Assembly: GCF_004342165.1 (NCBI RefSeq)
Contig: NZ_SMAL01000003.1
Span: forward strand, 1 to 64,000
Direction: 5' to 3'
Length of the DNA stretch: 64,000 nucleotides
Source: Natranaerovirga pectinivora
GTDB taxonomy: Bacteria; Bacillota; Clostridia; Lachnospirales; DSM-24629
Below, piece by piece: positions 7,965-16,820 of the stretch; positions within the stretch are counted from its first letter, which is position 1, and each line of letters starts with the position of its first letter. A program made the position numbers and the translations under genes. The notes under the pieces were generated by a model. That model was not told the origin of the DNA. It searched no databases and saw only the letters and a list, made by a program, of their open reading frames with translations.

Positions 7965-9335
7965 TTACATAACCAACTCAAAATCTTCTTCAGGACAAGT
8001 TTCATCATATTTATCCAAAATTGCAGTACTTATTTTTTCAATTAATCTTAATGCCCCTTTATAGCCCACTGTTGGGAAATAACTATGACCAACACGGTCT
8101 AATATAGGAAAACCTACTCTAACCAATGGAATATCTTCAGCTCTTGCTATATATTTTCCATAGGTATTACCTATTAATAAATCTACTGATTCATTTTTTA
8201 TTAATTGATGTAATGTCATTAAATCTGCTTCGGCTTTTACAACACATTCTTTTAAATCTGCCTTTTCAAACATTCCTTTTATAGTTCTTTCGAATTCCTT
8301 ACCTGGTGTTCCTGTTATGACATATTTTGGTATCATACCTAAATCTATAACAAATTCTGTTAGAGCAATCATAATATCTGGGTCACCAAACAATGCAACC
8401 TTCTTACCGTGATAATGATGGTGCACATCAATCATTACATCCAATAACTGACCTCTTTCAATTTCTAACTCCTCTGGGATAAACACATCTCCAGTTAAAG
8501 ACAATAAACTCATTAAAAATTCATCTGTAGCCTTTATTCCTATAGGTAGTTTCAAAATATGTGGGGGAATATCAAAGCGTTTTTCAAGTTCATAAGCAGC
8601 TTCTTTAGAAGAAAAACTTCCTAATGCCACTGTTGCTTTTGAGTCTCCAGTTGCTTTTAACTCTTCAATGGTAACGCCGCCTTCTGGATACATTTCGTAT
8701 TTCCCTTTATTAGGTGCATTCACAACCCCACTTGTATCAGGGAACATAATAGATGGAATATCCAATAGCTTTAACATTCTTCTTATTTCACCCATATCAG
8801 ATGGTTCAACATAACCTGGTATTATATTTATTGTATTACTGGGTACGTCTCTTTCTTTTTTAGCCAAATGACTAACCATGGCTTTGGTCATATTGGAAAA
8901 CCCCGTTACATGAGAACCAACATAACTTGGTGTATTGGCATAAATAACAACTTTGTCTTCTGGAAGATTTGTTGATTTAATAATTTCTGTTAAATCATCA
9001 CCAATGGTTTCTGATAAACAAGTTGTATTAACCGCAACGATATCAGGATTATAAAGTTCAAATACTGTTTCCAATCCTTTTGACAAATTTGATTTACCAC
9101 CGAATACACAAGCACCTTCAGTAAAGGAACTGGTTGAAGCAACAATAGGATCTCTAAAATGTCTGGTCAAATGCATTCTGTGATAAGAACAACACCCTTG
9201 GGAACCATGACTATGAGGCAAACATTTATTAATACCAAGTGCTGCGTACATTGCGCCAATAGGCTGACAAGTCTTTGCTGGATTAACTACTAAGGCTGAT
9301 CTTTCTTTTATTTCTTTGGTCGTATAATTTAACAT
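7965..9335 (-). CDS. nifK: nitrogenase molybdenum-iron protein beta chain NifK
   Basis: Beta subunit of the MoFe protein, holding half of the P-cluster. The three P-cluster cysteines are visible at about residue 23 (NPAKTCQPIGAM), 48-49 (HGSQGCC) and 106 (TTCLSETIGDD). At 456 residues it lacks the extended N-terminus of proteobacterial NifK, as in clostridial proteins. Its ATG overlaps the nifD stop (ATGTTAA), with AAGGAG about 10 nt upstream, so translation is probably coupled to NifD. Confidence 0.97.
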   Translation of the reverse strand: MLNYTTKEIKERSALVVNPAKTCQPIGAMYAALGINKCLPHSHGSQGCCSYHRMHLTRHFRDPIVASTSSFTEGACVFGGKSNLSKGLETVFELYNPDIVAVNTTCLSETIGDDLTEIIKSTNLPEDKVVIYANTPSYVGSHVTGFSNMTKAMVSHLAKKERDVPSNTINIIPGYVEPSDMGEIRRMLKLLDIPSIMFPDTSGVVNAPNKGKYEMYPEGGVTIEELKATGDSKATVALGSFSSKEAAYELEKRFDIPPHILKLPIGIKATDEFLMSLLSLTGDVFIPEELEIERGQLLDVMIDVHHHYHGKKVALFGDPDIMIALTEFVIDLGMIPKYVITGTPGKEFERTIKGMFEKADLKECVVKAEADLMTLHQLIKNESVDLLIGNTYGKYIARAEDIPLVRVGFPILDRVGHSYFPTVGYKGALRLIEKISTAILDKYDETCPEEDFELVM

Positions 9336-10939
9336 ACCTTTTCAACTCCTTCCTCTACTTTTCCATTAAGAATAGGTTGTGTTTTCCAAGGTGCTTTCAT
9401 ATATTGCCAAGCTGGTGTGAAAATTCCCGCTACAACATCTCTAGCAAAATTAGCTGCCCCTCTGTATCCTGCATAAGGACCAGAATAATCATATGAATGC
9501 ATTTGTTTTGAATAAACACCCATTTTTTGAATCATATATTTGTCTTTAACCCCAGATCCAAAGAAGGCAGGTTTTAATGCTTTTATAATCATTTCTGTTT
9601 CAAAATGGTTAAGGTCATCAATTAAAACTGTCCCATCTTCCATATCTTTAATCATCCCTGCATAATCTCCAAGTGGAATTTCTTTTTTCAATGCTTCTAA
9701 TCTGTCTTCTGGGATTCTTAAATTGTATTTTTGCTCATCTTTTTCCACAGTTATTTCTTCTATATTACGTGTATCTGCATCTAATTTAATATCTGGAATG
9801 ATATCTCTTCCTTCGTAATCATCACGATGACCGAATTCATAACCTGCCACAATTGTTTCAATACCCATTTCTTTTAATAGGCCTTGGTAATGATGGGCTC
9901 TTGAACCACCAACAAATAATACTGCTGTTTTACCTTCACATTTTTCTTTATAGGTTGCCATTTCTTGTAATAGTTCTTCTGTTTCTTCTGCTATGACTTC
10001 TTCAGTTTTAGCCATTAAGTCTTCATCGCCAAAGTATTTTGCGATATGTCTTAGGGTAGTAGACATGGATTCAACTCCTATAAAGTTGACTTTCATCCAA
10101 GGTGCCCCATACTTAATTTCAATCATCTCGGCAATATAGTTGATGGATCTATGACATTGAACCAAATTCAAATCAGCTTGATGGGCTCTTGCTATCTCTT
10201 CATAGGTACTGTTACCAGTCATTGTCGTAACAACTTTATACCCAACCTTGTTTAAAATTCTAGAGATTTCCCATTCGTCACCACCGATATTATATTCTCC
10301 TAAAAGATTGATTTTGTATTTTCCTATTACTTCTTCATCATTGGTACCAACAATATCTTTCATAAGCTTATTATTGGCTATATGATGCCCTGCTGATTGA
10401 CTTACACCTTTATAACCTTCACAATTAAAAGCTAATACTGGTATACCGTGTTTTTGTTGAGCTTGTTTTGCAATCTGATTAATGTCATCTCCTATAAGCC
10501 CTACTGGACAAGTGGCAGATATGGAAATGGCATTTGGTTTAAAGAGTTCTACAGCTTCATCAATTGCCTTAGCTAGCTTTTTCTCACCGCCAAATACAAT
10601 GTCACTTTCTTGCATATCTGTAGTAAAACAGTACTCTAAAAAGTTTTTTCCACCTTCTCTTATTTTCCCTTTATTCCTTCTTGTATTCCAAGCATAGTAG
10701 GAACAACCAACAGGCCCGTGAACAATATGAACCATATCTATAATTGGTCCAACAACTACCCCTTTACATCCTGCATAACAACACCCTCTATTTGTAATGA
10801 TCCCAGGTATTGCTCTTGTATTCGCAGCTATTTCTTGCTTTTCATTAGAATCTTTTATAATAATGTGTTTCTTTCTATTCTTCATTACCTTTGAAGGGTA
10901 ACTTTCTAAAACTTTATCTAGAAACTCTTGACTTTTCAT
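9329..10939 (-). CDS. nifD: nitrogenase molybdenum-iron protein alpha chain NifD
   Basis: Alpha subunit of the MoFe protein. In the longest reading frame, P-cluster cysteines fall at about 58, 84 and 149 (RGCCYAG, GPVGC, ATCPVGLIGDD). The FeMo-co ligands are Cys267 (NLVQCHRS) and His486 (QMHSYDYSGPY), and the catalytically important His pair is SAGHH near 190. An insertion of about 50 residues (roughly 385-435) matches that described for clostridial NifD. ATG 10939 is preferred because GGAGGTG lies 7 nt upstream; an ATG at 10954 overlaps the nifI2 stop. No vnfG/anfG-like delta subunit is nearby, so this is the molybdenum enzyme. Confidence 0.97.
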   Translation of the reverse strand: MKSQEFLDKVLESYPSKVMKNRKKHIIIKDSNEKQEIAANTRAIPGIITNRGCCYAGCKGVVVGPIIDMVHIVHGPVGCSYYAWNTRRNKGKIREGGKNFLEYCFTTDMQESDIVFGGEKKLAKAIDEAVELFKPNAISISATCPVGLIGDDINQIAKQAQQKHGIPVLAFNCEGYKGVSQSAGHHIANNKLMKDIVGTNDEEVIGKYKINLLGEYNIGGDEWEISRILNKVGYKVVTTMTGNSTYEEIARAHQADLNLVQCHRSINYIAEMIEIKYGAPWMKVNFIGVESMSTTLRHIAKYFGDEDLMAKTEEVIAEETEELLQEMATYKEKCEGKTAVLFVGGSRAHHYQGLLKEMGIETIVAGYEFGHRDDYEGRDIIPDIKLDADTRNIEEITVEKDEQKYNLRIPEDRLEALKKEIPLGDYAGMIKDMEDGTVLIDDLNHFETEMIIKALKPAFFGSGVKDKYMIQKMGVYSKQMHSYDYSGPYAGYRGAANFARDVVAGIFTPAWQYMKAPWKTQPILNGKVEEGVEKVC

Positions 10940-10953
10940 TTCCTTCACCTCCA

Positions 10954-11337
10954 TTAAACTGCTTCTATTCCGATTTCATTGGTTCTAACTCTCACAACTT
11001 CTTCAATATTAAACACAAAGATTTTACCGTCTCCCATATTACCCGTTTGATTCACTTCTATTATTGTATCTATTAACTGTTTAACATCTTCATCCTTAAC
11101 AATAATGGTTAACATTCTTTTTGAGATTAATCTATGTGATTCTGAGATAGATTCTAAAACATTAGGTTCTCCAATTGGCTGACCATCAATTAGTTGATGA
11201 ATGAGAGCATAATCTACTTTCTTCTTACCTCTACCACTCACTCGACGACAAGTTATTGAAGGAAAACCTGCATCCGATAATGCTTTTTTAGTGTCATTGA
11301 TTTTATCCATTCGGATAATAGCCATTACTTCTTTCAT
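10954..11337 (-). CDS. nifI2: PII-like nitrogenase regulator NifI2
   Basis: One of a pair of PII-family proteins that, in methanogens and some Clostridia, form a NifI1-NifI2 complex that binds dinitrogenase and switches it off when 2-oxoglutarate is low. It has 127 residues, is longer than NifI1, and carries the altered T-loop region expected of NifI2. The PII core is visible as IIRMDKI near the N-terminus and GDGKIFVFNIEEVVRVRT at the C-terminus. The position between nifH and nifD is diagnostic. The ATG has GGAGGG 7 nt upstream, 12 nt after nifI1. Confidence 0.93.
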   Translation of the reverse strand: MKEVMAIIRMDKINDTKKALSDAGFPSITCRRVSGRGKKKVDYALIHQLIDGQPIGEPNVLESISESHRLISKRMLTIIVKDEDVKQLIDTIIEVNQTGNMGDGKIFVFNIEEVVRVRTNEIGIEAV

Positions 11338-11349
11338 ATCATTTCCCTC

Positions 11350-11673
11350 CTAAAGTTCACTTGCACCTGAACTAATGGTGTAAACTTCTTCTACATCACT
11401 AATAAATATCTTACCATCTCCAAAAGTACCATCACCTGTTTTAGCACTTTTTGTAATGATTTGTATCACATCATCTTTGTCTTCATCCCTTACTACCATC
11501 ATTAATAATTCTTTTGGGATTTCATCATAATGTACATTTCCTACTTTTACACCTCTTTGTTTCCCTCTACCAAAAACATCTATCTTCGTTACCGCTGGGA
11601 AATCAGCCTCAGCCAAATCTTGTAATACTTGTGATACTTTCTCAGGTCTAATAATTGCTCTAATCATTTTCAT
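11350..11673 (-). CDS. nifI1: PII-like nitrogenase regulator NifI1
   Basis: Partner of NifI2 in post-translational control of nitrogenase by 2-oxoglutarate and ATP/ADP, as established for Methanococcus. It is 107 residues with the PII start MIRAIIRPEK and ending motif FGDGKIFISDVEEVYTI. It lacks the GlnB uridylylation-loop tyrosine motif, consistent with control by ligand binding. GGAG lies 9 nt before the first ATG; a second in-frame ATG is two codons downstream. It follows nifH after a 177-nt gap containing stem-loops. Confidence 0.93.
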   Translation of the reverse strand: MKMIRAIIRPEKVSQVLQDLAEADFPAVTKIDVFGRGKQRGVKVGNVHYDEIPKELLMMVVRDEDKDDVIQIITKSAKTGDGTFGDGKIFISDVEEVYTISSGASEL

Positions 11674-11772
11674 TTCACTTCACTCCAATCCTTATATTTT
11701 CTTATCTATATATACTTTTATCTTGTTATTTCGCGAAAGGTTGCTAATTTTAGCTTTTTTTGTTATAATTTA

Positions 11773-11792
11773 GTGGGCAGTTTTATGCCCAC
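11773..11792 (-). other. GC-rich stem-loop between nifH and nifI1
   Basis: GTGGGC pairs with GCCCAC across an 8-nt loop, followed on the minus strand by an AU-rich but not U-only tail. A stem here could stabilise the 3' end of a nifH transcript or partly terminate it, giving excess NifH over NifDK; this is inference. Confidence 0.5.
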
Positions 11793-11806
11793 AATTGGTA
11801 TTGGTG

Positions 11807-11847
11807 GTGGAATAAGGTAATGACGGTCAATCTGCTCCTTATTTCAC
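11807..11847 (-). other. inverted repeat just after nifH
   Basis: GTGAAATAAGG and CCTTATTCCAC (minus strand) pair with one mismatch across a 19-nt loop, starting 4 nt after the nifH stop codon. It lies directly before the GC-rich stem-loop at 11773-11792, and the two may act together. Confidence 0.45.
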
Positions 11848-11850
11848 TTC

Positions 11851-12684
<834 letters not shown>

Positions 12685-12707
12685 TTATCTTTTAGAAATT
12701 ATATATT

Positions 12708-12727
12708 TAAAGTCGGTATTGACTTTA
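12708..12727 (-). promoter_or_regulatory. dyad symmetry in the nifH leader
   Basis: TAAAGTC, a 6-nt spacer and GACTTTA form a perfect 7-6-7 inverted repeat 39 nt before the nifH start, between the leader terminator and a TATAAT-like hexamer at 12698-12703. It could be a protein operator or a small hairpin. No good -35 accompanies the hexamer. Confidence 0.4.
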
Positions 12728-12752
12728 GACCTTAATAAAGTTTTACTTGTTT

Positions 12753-12805
12753 CAAAAAAGAAAAGGCACCCTCAATTCACTTTTCAGTGAATTGAGAGCG
12801 CCTTT
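12753..12805 (-). terminator. intrinsic terminator inside the nifH leader (candidate attenuator)
   Basis: A strong hairpin (19-nt arms 12762-12780 and 12787-12805, interrupted only by a 3-nt internal loop, 6-nt loop) is followed on the minus strand by TTTTCTTTTTT. It lies downstream of a good promoter and upstream of nifH, so any transcript from that promoter must pass it. Alternatively it is simply the end of the upstream flavoprotein gene, although that gene's stop is 370 nt away. Confidence 0.75.
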
Positions 12806-12938
12806 GCCCAATTCTAAGTATTAATCACTTAGCATAAAGATTTATAAAGTTTAATTCATTATCTATTAACTTTATTTAAAATTTTGGATTATGCATCTCT
12901 TTTAAGTTATATTTTGTTTTTCATTTTACCTTATAAAC

Positions 12939-12976
12939 ACTATACCACTAATTTAATATATTTTCAATATATTGAA
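12939..12976 (-). promoter_or_regulatory. nif operon promoter with operator palindrome
   Basis: On the minus strand TTGAAA (12962-12967), a 17-nt spacer and TATAGT (12939-12944) make a sigma-A type promoter. A perfect 14-nt palindrome, TTCAATATATTGAA (12963-12976), covers the -35. That is a classic repressor position. There is no sigma-54 -24/-12 element. The rest of 12806-13178 is AT-rich, holds small leader hairpins (for example CTAAGT/ACTTAG near 12820) and no gene. Confidence 0.6.
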
Positions 12977-13178
12977 TTAAAATTTTTTTTATGCTTCATT
13001 TTAACCATTTAATAACTTTTGTTTTATTATTATACTATTACTGATAGCATTGACCCTATTATTATATCTTTTGCATTCTTTTGTTAAATATCTTAATAAA
13101 ATAAGCATGCAATATATATAACATATCAAATTATATGATATAAATTTTTGGATATTATTACCTTGATACAATTTTCAG

Positions 13179-14420
13179 TTAATTTTCCAATTGGTTTATA
13201 TACTCTTCTATTGCTTGAGCAACCTTCTTTGAGTGCTTTACTGCTTCTACAACTGTTCTTGCACCAGTTACAACATCACCAGATGCAAAGACGCCGTCTC
13301 TTGTTGTTCTTCCAGTATCATCAACGGTTACCAATCCTTTGTTACCTGTATCAATTCCTTTTGTAGTGGCTATAATATTGGTTCTTGGTCCTTGACTAAT
13401 TGCAATAATAACAGAAGATGCTTCATATAGCTCTCTTGAACCTTCAATGACATTAAATTGTTTAACACCATTTTCGTCTTCCCATACTTCTATTTTTTCA
13501 TAAATGACGCCATCATCCACAATCTCGATTGGTGACTTATAGAATTCAAAGTTAACACCATCCATTTTGGCATACTGAACTTCGTGTTTACTTGCTGACA
13601 CCTCTTCTAATCCCTTACGATACATAACTGTTACTTCTCTAGTGCCATGGCGTAATGCTGTTCTTGCAACGTCCATAGCAACATTTCCAGCACCAATGAT
13701 GCAAAGTCTTTTTCCTAGATTATATACATCTGGATTTTTTAAGTAATCCACTGCAAAATGTACATGTCCTAAACTTTCACCTTTTAACCCTAATTTATTA
13801 GGTCTCCATGTTCCCGTTCCAATAAATACAGCTTTATATCCATCTCTAAAGAGATCATCAATTGTAATAACTGGACCTATCATTGTATTTGGTCTAATTT
13901 TCACACCCATATTAATCAGTTTATCGTATAATTTATCAATAATCGCTTTTGGTAAACGGAATTCTGGTATTCCATATCTTAGTACCCCACCTATTTTATC
14001 ATGGGCTTCAAAAATTGTAATATCATAACCTTTATTCGCAAGTAGGATTGCTATGGTTATTCCAGCTGGGCCTGATCCAATAATAGCAACTTTTTTACCA
14101 TTTTTTTCCATAGGCTTTGATGCATCCATATTGTCTAAATAGAAATCTGATATATAATGTTCTATAGCACCAAATTTTATTGGATTCCCTTTTTTATTTA
14201 ATATACAGTTTCCTTCACATTGTTCTTCATGAGGACATACAAGCGAGCAAACAATTGATAATGGATTGTTTTCAAATAACATCTGTCCTGCTTCTAGAAT
14301 TTTACCTTCTTCAAATAAATTTATAACCTCATTAATAGGGGTTTCAACTGGACACCCAACTTTACATCTTGGTTTTTTACATTGTAAGCAACGATTTGAT
14401 TCTTCCATAACGTGAGCCAT
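13179..14420 (-). CDS. GltD/NfnB-like NAD(P)- and FAD-binding iron-sulfur oxidoreductase
   Basis: About 413 residues. An N-terminal cysteine-rich 4Fe-4S domain (CLQCKKPRCKVGCP, then CSLVCPHEEQCEGNC) is followed by an FAD Rossmann motif (IGSGPAGITIA) and an NAD(P) Rossmann motif (IIGAGNVAMDVA). The C-terminus is the conserved GDVVTGARTVVEAV. This is the glutamate synthase small subunit/NfnB architecture, but neither GltB nor NfnA is adjacent, so its partner and reaction are unknown. It lies just upstream of nifH, so a link to ammonia assimilation or electron supply is tempting. ATG 14420 has GAGGAG 9 nt upstream; the ATG at 14429 is too close to it. Confidence 0.85.
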   Translation of the reverse strand: MAHVMEESNRCLQCKKPRCKVGCPVETPINEVINLFEEGKILEAGQMLFENNPLSIVCSLVCPHEEQCEGNCILNKKGNPIKFGAIEHYISDFYLDNMDASKPMEKNGKKVAIIGSGPAGITIAILLANKGYDITIFEAHDKIGGVLRYGIPEFRLPKAIIDKLYDKLINMGVKIRPNTMIGPVITIDDLFRDGYKAVFIGTGTWRPNKLGLKGESLGHVHFAVDYLKNPDVYNLGKRLCIIGAGNVAMDVARTALRHGTREVTVMYRKGLEEVSASKHEVQYAKMDGVNFEFYKSPIEIVDDGVIYEKIEVWEDENGVKQFNVIEGSRELYEASSVIIAISQGPRTNIIATTKGIDTGNKGLVTVDDTGRTTRDGVFASGDVVTGARTVVEAVKHSKKVAQAIEEYINQLEN

Positions 14421-14492
14421 ATCTTTCATCTCCTCTATTTAAATATATCCTTTTAAAGACATCTAATTATTCTATTTTCATTATTTGCTTTA

Positions 14493-14567
14493 ATTCTATA
14501 TATGTTTTTATTTTTTGTCAACTAAGGTTATTCTAAGTAATCAGAAGGGTTTCGTTAATTAATTAAC
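14493..14567 (-). promoter_or_regulatory. promoter of the GltD-like gene, with upstream palindrome
   Basis: Minus-strand TTGACA (14516-14521), a 17-nt spacer and TAGAAT (14493-14498) form a near-consensus promoter about 70 nt before the gene. A perfect palindrome, GTTAATTAATTAAC (14554-14567), lies 33 bp upstream of the -35 and could bind a regulator. Confidence 0.6.
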
Positions 14568-14569
14568 CT

Positions 14570-14590
14570 AAAAAGAGTGATTCTCTTTTT
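14570..14590. other. AT-rich hairpin in the intergenic region
   Basis: AAAAAGAG and CTCTTTTT pair across a 5-nt loop. It lies between the GltD-like promoter and the DUF2935 gene's terminator and may help insulate the two units. Confidence 0.35.
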
Positions 14591-14674
14591 ATAAATAAAA
14601 TTAAACTTCTCCAACAAAAAACCCTTCAATCAAAAACATTACAATCCTCTAGCAAATTTAAGTAGTTAAATAAA

Positions 14675-14714
14675 AATAAGGCCTCTACCTGAAATTTACA
14701 ATAGAGGTCTTATT
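14675..14714 (-). terminator. rho-independent terminator downstream of the DUF2935 gene
   Basis: A 13-bp stem with one mismatch (14675-14687 with 14702-14714) is followed on the minus strand by TTTTATTT. It is about 185 nt after the DUF2935 stop. A second GC-cored hairpin (14834-14864, GCCC/GGGC) lies closer to the gene but has no U-tract. Confidence 0.6.
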
Positions 14715-14900
14715 ATAATTATATGTTTTATTTTAGTCGTTTCTTTAACAATACCACTACATTATTTTGGTGATATAGTATATTTTTTAAATCTAAAAAT
14801 TTAAAAATATATCTACTTTTATTTTTTTCCATTTGTCATTTATGCCCTTATGGGCAATGAGACATAAGTTTCCCTAATAGTCTACCCTATGTATGCCTAG

Positions 14901-15656
14901 TTATTTACACATATACTCTTTAATTTTAGAAACATAATACTTTTCTTCTCTTAACATATGATCTAGCATTATTGGTTTAATCACACCTAGTAGCTTACAC
15001 GCCTCACGCAATTCCTTTACTTTACATAAGTACACATTAAAGTCTTCAATATGTTTACATACTTCTTCATTTAATAATTCTAGGGCACCATTTTTCAATC
15101 CTGTTCTTTCCAACATCATGCCTAATTCAGTGGCTTTAACAAATAAATCTAAGAAAGTTTTTTCAAATTCTTGGCTAATTTCTATCCATTCTTTTTCTAC
15201 ATAATCTGTATCTCCAATAATAGCTGCTGCATGACCTGCTGCATCTGGTAGCCAGATTAAATGCAACTTAATATTTTCCATTGTCATATCTGTACAAGCT
15301 TTGTCTTTAGATAACTCTCTTTTACACTCTAAGGCTTCATTTATCATATGATTAATAAAAGAGGGGGTTAATCCTAATTCTATATTACAAGTTAATAATT
15401 TTTGAAGCAAACTTTTCTTGAACTCAATAAACTCCGTAACAATATATAGGAATTGATCAACGAAATTACTCGTATCTCTTTTATTTGGATTTCTTAATTG
15501 TATTTCAGCTTTTTTTCTAAATGCAATAAAAGCATCTTTAAAATATTTTGCTTTTGCAATATCTCTTGATTCCCTGTAAGAAAATGTTAATAATTGAAAC
15601 TCTGCATGATCTCTTAATATTCCCGCCCAAAAATATACTTCTTCTAACCTATTCAT
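14901..15656 (-). CDS. DUF2935 domain protein (ferritin-like, function unknown)
   Basis: A 251-residue all-helical protein made of two similar halves. Each half begins with an FWxxxLxDHA or LIWLPDAAGHAA type segment, then a Glu-containing helix, and the second ends DHMLREEKYY. This matches the DUF2935 family common in Clostridia and Bacilli. The repeated His/Glu pattern suggests a ferritin-like, possibly metal-binding, four-helix fold, but no activity is established. The ATG has GGAGG 6 nt upstream. It is transcribed alone, divergently from the aldo/keto reductase. Confidence 0.75.
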   Translation of the reverse strand: MNRLEEVYFWAGILRDHAEFQLLTFSYRESRDIAKAKYFKDAFIAFRKKAEIQLRNPNKRDTSNFVDQFLYIVTEFIEFKKSLLQKLLTCNIELGLTPSFINHMINEALECKRELSKDKACTDMTMENIKLHLIWLPDAAGHAAAIIGDTDYVEKEWIEISQEFEKTFLDLFVKATELGMMLERTGLKNGALELLNEEVCKHIEDFNVYLCKVKELREACKLLGVIKPIMLDHMLREEKYYVSKIKEYMCK

Positions 15657-15731
15657 ATACTACCTCCTAAACAATTCTTTTATAATATATGATAAAACTA
15701 TTTATAACAGTACATAATTAGGTGGTATCCA

Positions 15732-15760
15732 TTGAACTGGTATTTTTTATATGATATTAT
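15732..15760 (+). promoter_or_regulatory. promoter of the aldo/keto reductase gene
   Basis: TTGAAC (15732-15737), a 17-nt spacer and TATTAT (15755-15760) lie 33 bp upstream of the ATG. The -10 falls inside the longer open frame beginning at 15751, which confirms that the true start is the later ATG. Confidence 0.65.
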
Positions 15761-15792
15761 TACCTAGACAAATCTTTTTGGAGGTATTTACT

Positions 15793-16776
15793 ATGAACTT
15801 TAGAACACTTGGAAAAACGGGCTATGAAATCTCTGAAGTCTCTTTTGGTTCTTGGGCTATTGGGGGCACTTGGGGAGAGGTTGATGATAAAACAAGTCTA
15901 ATGGCATTAGATGAAGCAATTGATCAAGGGGTTAATTTCTTTGACACTGCAGATGTTTATGGAGATGGAAGAAGTGAAAGATTGCTATCAAAGCTATCTG
16001 CTTCTGTTAAAGATAGAATATATATTGCTACTAAAGCCGGGAGAAGGCTAAACCCACATAATGCAGAAGGTTACAATAAAGAAAATTTATCTAATTTTAT
16101 CAATAGAAGTTTAAAAAACCTTAACGTAGAGTGTATTGATTTACTACAACTTCATTGCCCACCAACAGATGTTTTTTATAATGAGGAAGTTTTTTCTGCT
16201 CTTGATGATCTAAAAAAAGAAGGTAAAATTGCTCATTATGGTGTAAGTGTAGAAAAAGTTTCAGAGGCTTTAAAAGCATTAGAATATCCTAATGTTGCAA
16301 CTGTTCAAATTATTTATAATATGTTTCGCCATAAACCAGGGGATGAATTTTTTCAATTAGCTAAGAATAATAATGTAGGTATCATTTGTAGAGTGCCTCT
16401 AGCTAGTGGTTTATTAACTGGTAAAATGACTAAAGACTTCTTCTTTGATCCTAAAGACCATAGAAGCTTTAATAGAAATGGAGAGTCTTTTGATAAAGGG
16501 GAAACTTTTTCAGGTGTTGATTATGAACTAGGATTGAAGGCAGTAGAAGAACTGAGAAAAATCAAACCTCAAAATATGACTATGGCACAATTTGCATTAA
16601 AGTGGATTTTAATGAATGATCATATAAGCTGTATTATACCTGGTGGCAAAACACCAGAACAAGTAAAAGATAATGTTATATCCTCTGAATTACCTAATTT
16701 AACAGAAGAAGTAATGGATCAAGTGAAAAATATTTATGATAAGTATATAAGAGAAGGCGTTCATAAACTTTGGTAG
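15793..16776 (+). CDS. aldo/keto reductase
   Basis: NAD(P)H-dependent oxidoreductase of the AKR superfamily, 327 residues forming a TIM barrel. The catalytic tetrad is visible: Asp and Tyr in FFDTADVYGDG, Lys in IATKAGR and His in LLQLHCPP. The physiological substrate cannot be read from sequence. GGAGG lies 8 nt before ATG 15793; the frame is open further upstream, but that stretch contains the promoter. It is followed by its own terminator, so it is monocistronic. Confidence 0.9.
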   Translation: MNFRTLGKTGYEISEVSFGSWAIGGTWGEVDDKTSLMALDEAIDQGVNFFDTADVYGDGRSERLLSKLSASVKDRIYIATKAGRRLNPHNAEGYNKENLSNFINRSLKNLNVECIDLLQLHCPPTDVFYNEEVFSALDDLKKEGKIAHYGVSVEKVSEALKALEYPNVATVQIIYNMFRHKPGDEFFQLAKNNNVGIICRVPLASGLLTGKMTKDFFFDPKDHRSFNRNGESFDKGETFSGVDYELGLKAVEELRKIKPQNMTMAQFALKWILMNDHISCIIPGGKTPEQVKDNVISSELPNLTEEVMDQVKNIYDKYIREGVHKLW

Positions 16777-16782
16777 TATTCA

Positions 16783-16820
16783 GCCCAGTTCCTTTCGGTA
16801 CTGGGCATTGTTTTAATTTA
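16783..16820 (+). terminator. terminator of the aldo/keto reductase gene
   Basis: A 10-bp stem (GCCCAGTTCC side 16783-16792, loop TTTC, closing at 16806) is followed by ATTGTTTTAATTT. It separates this gene from the convergent nitroreductase gene and may serve both, though the minus-strand side lacks a U-tract. Confidence 0.75.

Noticed and set aside
9329-10939. Vanadium or iron-only nitrogenase
   Set aside because: No delta-subunit gene lies between D and K, nifE, nifN and nifV are present, and the NifD insertion is of the clostridial Mo type.
12810-12900. Paired hexaloop hairpins (ANTAR target) before the nifH leader terminator
   Set aside because: The CTAAGT/ACTTAG hairpin has a 7-nt loop, and I could not identify two stems with the A1/G4 hexaloop pattern.
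13148-13430. Overlapping plus-strand frames of 72 and 65 residues
   Set aside because: They lie opposite the C-terminal coding region of the GltD-like protein, with Leu/Gln- and Ser/Cys-rich shadow composition.
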